From NCBI GenBank assembly GCA_963596005.1, contig CAVBJF010000005.1, positions 32,052-96,051 on the forward strand: a stretch of 64,000 nucleotides of DNA, in the 5' to 3' direction. The notes beneath the pieces are model-generated. The model was not told the DNA's origin. It searched no databases and saw nothing but the letters and a program-made list of their open reading frames with translations. Both the position numbers and the translations under genes were made by a program. This DNA is from Gallibacter pasteurianus_A. Lineage in GTDB: Bacteria > Bacillota > Clostridia > Peptostreptococcales > Anaerovoracaceae. Position 1 is the stretch's first letter. Each line of letters begins with the position of its first letter. Of the stretch, positions 60,911 through 64,000 are shown piece by piece.

Positions 60911-62107
60911 ATGAAAGTTTTAGTAATTAACTGCGGCAGCTCATCACTTAAATATCAGGTGCTTGATATGACAAACGAGACGCTTTTGGCAAAAGGTCTT
61001 GTTGAGAGAATTGGCATGGAGACAGCCGTTATAACACACGAAAAAGATAGCGAAAAGTTCAAAAAAGAGCTTCCTATCGATACTCATAAGGTAGCAATCG
61101 GACTTGTTTTGGATGCGATTCTTGATAAAGAGCATGGCGTTGTAGCTGATCTTTCAGAAATCGGAGCAGTTGGACACAGAGTTGCTCATGGCGGAGAGAA
61201 AAATGATAAGTCGGCCTTGATAGACGATACACTTCTAAAGAGCATTGAGGAATGCGTAGAGCTTGCACCATTACACAATCCTGCAAATCTGCTCGGTATC
61301 AATGCCTGCAGAGAGCTTATGCCAAATACGCCTATGGTAGCCGCATTTGATACTGCATTTCACCAGACAATGCCTGAGGAATCGTTTATATACGCACTTC
61401 CTTACGAATACTATGAAAAATATAGGGTTAGAAGATATGGATTCCACGGCACATCTCATAAATATGTTTCACTAAGAGCCGCAAAAATGCTTGGAAAGAG
61501 TGTAGATGAGCTCAAGATAGTAACTTGCCATCTTGGCAACGGTGCTTCGGTAGCCGCTATAAAAAACGGCAAATGTATAGATACCTCCATGGGATTTACT
61601 CCGCTTGAAGGTCTTGTAATGGGTACAAGATGTGGCGATATAGACCCTGCAATTGTAACATATATAGCAGAAAAGGAAGATCTTGATAATAATGGCATAA
61701 ACGATGTGCTAAATAAAAAATCGGGAGTGTTTGGTATTTCGGGCGTATCGTCAGACTTTAGAGATCTTGAAGATGCGGCAGAGCAAGGAAATAAAAGAGC
61801 ACAGCTTGCAATAGACGCTTTTGCACATAGAGTAAAAAGATATATCGGCGCATATATAGCAGAGCTAAACGGGGCGGATGCAATCGTATTTACAGCGGGA
61901 ATTGGCGAAAATGACAAAGCTATGCGTGAAAAGATTTGCGACGGTCTTGATAATCTCGGCATAAAGCTTGATGTAGCTAAAAATGATATAAGAGGAGAGG
62001 AAAAAGTAATTTCAACTGATGATTCTAAGGTTGAGATATTGCTTATTCCAACAGATGAAGAGCTTATGATAGCAAGAGACACACTTAAACTTGCAAGCAA
62101 CAAATAA
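60911..62107 (+). CDS. ackA: Acetate kinase
   Basis: A 398-aa acetate kinase (ASKHA fold) making ATP from acetyl phosphate, the main energy step of many Clostridial fermentations. VLVINCGSSSLKYQ at the N terminus, HRVAHGGEK, VAAFDTAFHQTMPEESF, RYGFHGTSHKYVS, GNGASVAAIKNGK and FTAGIGEN with the conserved catalytic arginines are all present. I start at 60911, where ggaggt lies 6 bases upstream. The partner pta is not adjacent. A branched terminator hairpin follows. Confidence 0.98.
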   Translation: MKVLVINCGSSSLKYQVLDMTNETLLAKGLVERIGMETAVITHEKDSEKFKKELPIDTHKVAIGLVLDAILDKEHGVVADLSEIGAVGHRVAHGGEKNDKSALIDDTLLKSIEECVELAPLHNPANLLGINACRELMPNTPMVAAFDTAFHQTMPEESFIYALPYEYYEKYRVRRYGFHGTSHKYVSLRAAKMLGKSVDELKIVTCHLGNGASVAAIKNGKCIDTSMGFTPLEGLVMGTRCGDIDPAIVTYIAEKEDLDNNGINDVLNKKSGVFGISGVSSDFRDLEDAAEQGNKRAQLAIDAFAHRVKRYIGAYIAELNGADAIVFTAGIGENDKAMREKICDGLDNLGIKLDVAKNDIRGEEKVISTDDSKVEILLIPTDEELMIARDTLKLASNK

Positions 62108-62117
62108 TCAAAATTTG

Positions 62118-62165
62118 CAAATCGCTTCCAAAAAAGGTATAATAACCTGGTAAGGAAGCGATTTG
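62118..62165 (+). terminator. Terminator behind ackA
   Basis: A 12-bp stem CAAATCGCTTCC / GGAAGCGATTTG closing a loop with an inner AGGT / ACCT stem, followed by TTTTATTT. The inner loop reads TATAAT, so a promoter for the amidase could hide in it. Confidence 0.75.
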
Positions 62166-62212
62166 TTTTATTTGGTGTTTTTCTTAAAAAAGAAGGGAAG
62201 AAAGGTGCTTAT

Positions 62213-64000
62213 ATGCAAAAGTTCAAAAAGAAGATAGCATTTATATTGATGTTTGCGATGATATTAACAAGCGGAGCATATGGTTTTGCCTATGCGGCGA
62301 CAGAGCAAACTGTGTCAAATTCTAATGATAGTGCAAATGCTACAAGTGAGCTAACGCAAGCAAATTATGAGGAAGCAGATGGAAATCTGCTGAGCTATTT
62401 TTACATAGAAACAACAAAAGTCGAAACTCCAGGCACACAAAACATAGTGGTCTCTTTTGCAGATAATGCAGGCGATGTGAGCGATGTCAAATTGCAGTAT
62501 AGTAAGGACAAAGGTGACAGACAGCTTTGGGAGAGCACAAAAAATGATGATGGAGCTTTTTTGTTTACTAAGGATTTTGATTCTGCGGACAAGGGTTCAT
62601 ACAAGGTTTTAGCTGTGACATTTGTCCAGGATGGTACACCAAAGATAATAAAGCTAAAGGATGCAGAGAAAGAGGCATACTTTGGTGTTGATATGGATTA
62701 CAAAAGTGATGTCAAGCCGGATGTCGTATTGAGTGATGGTACTGTATTAGAGGATACTACTATCGAAGAAGTAGAAGTAAACGGAGAAATAGTTCAAGCT
62801 GATATTACCGACACAGAAAATATTTCGACTGATATTACACAAATGCTACAAACACAGGCGCCTTTGACGACTTCAGAGTCGCAAAGCTTTTTGGCGTCAA
62901 TCCTTAGCAAACTTTTCGTAAAATCAACCGCAGCTTCAAATATAGTGATAGTTTTAGATCCCGGTCATGACAGCGAACATGCCGGTGCAAGAGGAAATGG
63001 ACTAAAAGAAGAAGAAATTACTCTTAAAATAGCGCAATATTGTAAGGCTGAGCTCGAAAAATATGGCGGAGTCACAGTCTATTTGACGAGGACTACGGCA
63101 TCTTGTCCATTCCCAAATTCGAAGGACAATATTGACGACATTAAACAGCGTGTTAAATGGGCAAAAAGCAAGGGCGCGGATGCATTTGTCAGCATACATC
63201 TAAATTCTTATGATGATGCGAGTGTTAGTGGCGCAGAGGTTTATTATCATTCTAAATCAACCAGCGGCAAGGCTCTTGCACAAAAAATACAGGACCAGCT
63301 TAAAGCACTTGGCCTTAAAAATAGGGGAATTAAAATAAATGATGCGTATGCAGTTATAAATACTTCGCAGGAGCAGGGCTTCCCGGGCATCATCGTAGAA
63401 CATGCATTTATCAGTAATGCAAGCGATGCAAGCAATTTCTTAAAAACTGCAAGCGGTCAACAAAAACTCGGAGTTGCTGACGCTAAAGGCATAGCTAATT
63501 ACTTTGGCTTGCAACAAGGCAAGTGGGTGACAGTCAACGGTAAAGCACGCTATCAGTATTCGGATGGCAGTTACGCTAAAGGATATGCAAACATAGGTGG
63601 TAAATATTACTATTTTAACAGTGAAGGATATCAGCAGAATGGACATCAAATGATAAACGGCAAGCCATATCAGTTTTACTGTGATAAAGGAGTAAACGGC
63701 TACGGGTATCCGTCCGGCTGGATAAAATACAGCGGAACAGGATATGAAGGCAAAAAAGGATACAGTCTCGGCGGAGGGCAGCTTGTAACAGGTAAATACA
63801 CGATAGATGGGACTCAGTATTACTTCGATGCAGACGGTTTTTTAGTAGGAGAATGGGAAATAGCAAACAAATCTGCGAAGTTCAAATATTATAGTACACA
63901 AAAATATGCAACAGGCTATGTAAATATAGGTGGCAAATATTACTATTTTGACAGTGAAGGATATCAGCAGAATGGACATCAAATGATAAACGGTAAGCCA
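62213..64000 (+). CDS. N-acetylmuramoyl-L-alanine amidase with cell-wall-binding repeats, 3' end missing
   Basis: At least 596 aa and incomplete at the right edge. A signal peptide (about 1-29, ending AYAA) leads into a roughly 200-residue N-terminal region without recognised domains. The Amidase_3 domain begins IVIVLDPGHDSEHAG (about residue 245) with the zinc histidine, then EEEITL (zinc glutamate), SIHLNS (histidine) and VEHAFISN (catalytic glutamate). The remaining part is a series of choline-binding-type (CW) repeats, YANIGGKYYYFNSEGYQQNG and similar, rich in G, Y, W. It should cleave the stem peptide from peptidoglycan while anchored to cell-wall polymers. Shine-Dalgarno aaaggtg. Confidence 0.93.
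   Translation, partial: MQKFKKKIAFILMFAMILTSGAYGFAYAATEQTVSNSNDSANATSELTQANYEEADGNLLSYFYIETTKVETPGTQNIVVSFADNAGDVSDVKLQYSKDKGDRQLWESTKNDDGAFLFTKDFDSADKGSYKVLAVTFVQDGTPKIIKLKDAEKEAYFGVDMDYKSDVKPDVVLSDGTVLEDTTIEEVEVNGEIVQADITDTENISTDITQMLQTQAPLTTSESQSFLASILSKLFVKSTAASNIVIVLDPGHDSEHAGARGNGLKEEEITLKIAQYCKAELEKYGGVTVYLTRTTASCPFPNSKDNIDDIKQRVKWAKSKGADAFVSIHLNSYDDASVSGAEVYYHSKSTSGKALAQKIQDQLKALGLKNRGIKINDAYAVINTSQEQGFPGIIVEHAFISNASDASNFLKTASGQQKLGVADAKGIANYFGLQQGKWVTVNGKARYQYSDGSYAKGYANIGGKYYYFNSEGYQQNGHQMINGKPYQFYCDKGVNGYGYPSGWIKYSGTGYEGKKGYSLGGGQLVTGKYTIDGTQYYFDADGFLVGEWEIANKSAKFKYYSTQKYATGYVNIGGKYYYFDSEGYQQNGHQMINGKP
63598..64000 (+). repeat. 333-base near-identical repeat in the amidase gene
   Basis: Bases 63598-63667 and 63931-64000 match at 67 of 70 positions, offset by 333 bases (111 codons). 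The repeat continues past the window edge. It marks recent duplication or gene conversion inside the choline-binding-type repeat tract. Confidence 0.85.

Noticed and set aside
1..64000. CRISPR arrays, insertion sequences, prophage genes, rRNA
   Set aside because: No regularly spaced repeats, transposase motifs, phage structural genes or rRNA sequences were recognised on either strand.

Overview
This window reads as chromosomal DNA of a low-GC, Gram-positive, strictly fermentative anaerobe of the class Clostridia. The evidence is oxygen-independent class III ribonucleotide reductase (nrdD-nrdG), acetate kinase, NADP-type glutamate dehydrogenase, a zinc-type L28, Gram-positive signal peptidases, TmcAL/YlbM, YrzB-like DUF1292 and YerC proteins, and a secreted amidase with choline-binding-type repeats. 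A member of the Family XIII/Mogibacterium-like group is a plausible guess, but this is inference. Coding density is very high: no gap exceeds about 250 bases and many genes overlap by 1-20 bases. There is no rRNA, insertion sequence, prophage or CRISPR array.

Layout. 1-6.5 kb: 5' part of a TrkA-type protein (minus), MBL hydrolase, HAD phosphatase, fba (minus), a small membrane protein (minus), a pseudouridine synthase, two tandem signal peptidases, smpB, and tmRNA starting on the base after the smpB stop. 6.6-17.3 kb: a surface 5'-nucleotidase, an ITPase, a BrkB-like protein, divergent serA / serC, an ApgM-like gene overlapping serC, a D,D-carboxypeptidase relative that has lost its catalytic serine, uvrC and a DUF1292 gene. 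17.3-27.2 kb: YkvI-like permease divergent from a LysR regulator, a 93-aa unknown, topB, polA, coaE, an oligopeptide-binding-like protein and tRNA-Leu(GAG). 27.2-32.0 kb: an A+T-rich TetR / ABC ATPase / very large coiled-coil FtsX-type permease module placed directly behind the tRNA, which looks acquired. 32-42.4 kb: gdhA (minus), then one long run mgtE-nnrD-transketolase N and C subunits-ftsE-ftsX-M23 hydrolase-recJ, and yerC from its own promoter. 42.4-52.4 kb: recN and argR (minus), ruvC-ruvA-ruvB-queA-tgt-RNA uracil methyltransferase, an aquaporin-family channel and an unknown lipoprotein. 52.4-64 kb: nrdD-nrdG under a promoter with two NrdR-box-like sites, rpmB, an Asp23-family gene, recG, rsmD, coaD, a coiled-coil protein, tmcAL, ackA, and an N-acetylmuramoyl-L-alanine amidase that runs off the right edge.

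Functional themes are DNA repair and recombination (uvrC, topB, polA, recJ, recN, ruvABC, recG), RNA modification (queA, tgt, RluD-like, TrmA/RlmCD-like, rsmD, tmcAL), envelope biogenesis (signal peptidases, FtsEX plus M23 hydrolase, amidase, DacA-like pseudoenzyme), coenzyme A and nucleotide metabolism, and serine synthesis. Strong sigma-A-type promoters can be read at many operon starts, several with extended -10 elements overlapping the stop codon of the gene before. At least three genes appear to have almost no 5' leader and no Shine-Dalgarno sequence.

The points most deserving a second look are the serine-less DacA relative, the ApgM-like gene fused translationally to serC where serB would be expected, the zero-spacing smpB-tmRNA junction, the NrdR-controlled nrdDG promoter, the leaderless starts, and the tRNA-adjacent TetR/ABC module with its operator-like inverted repeats.
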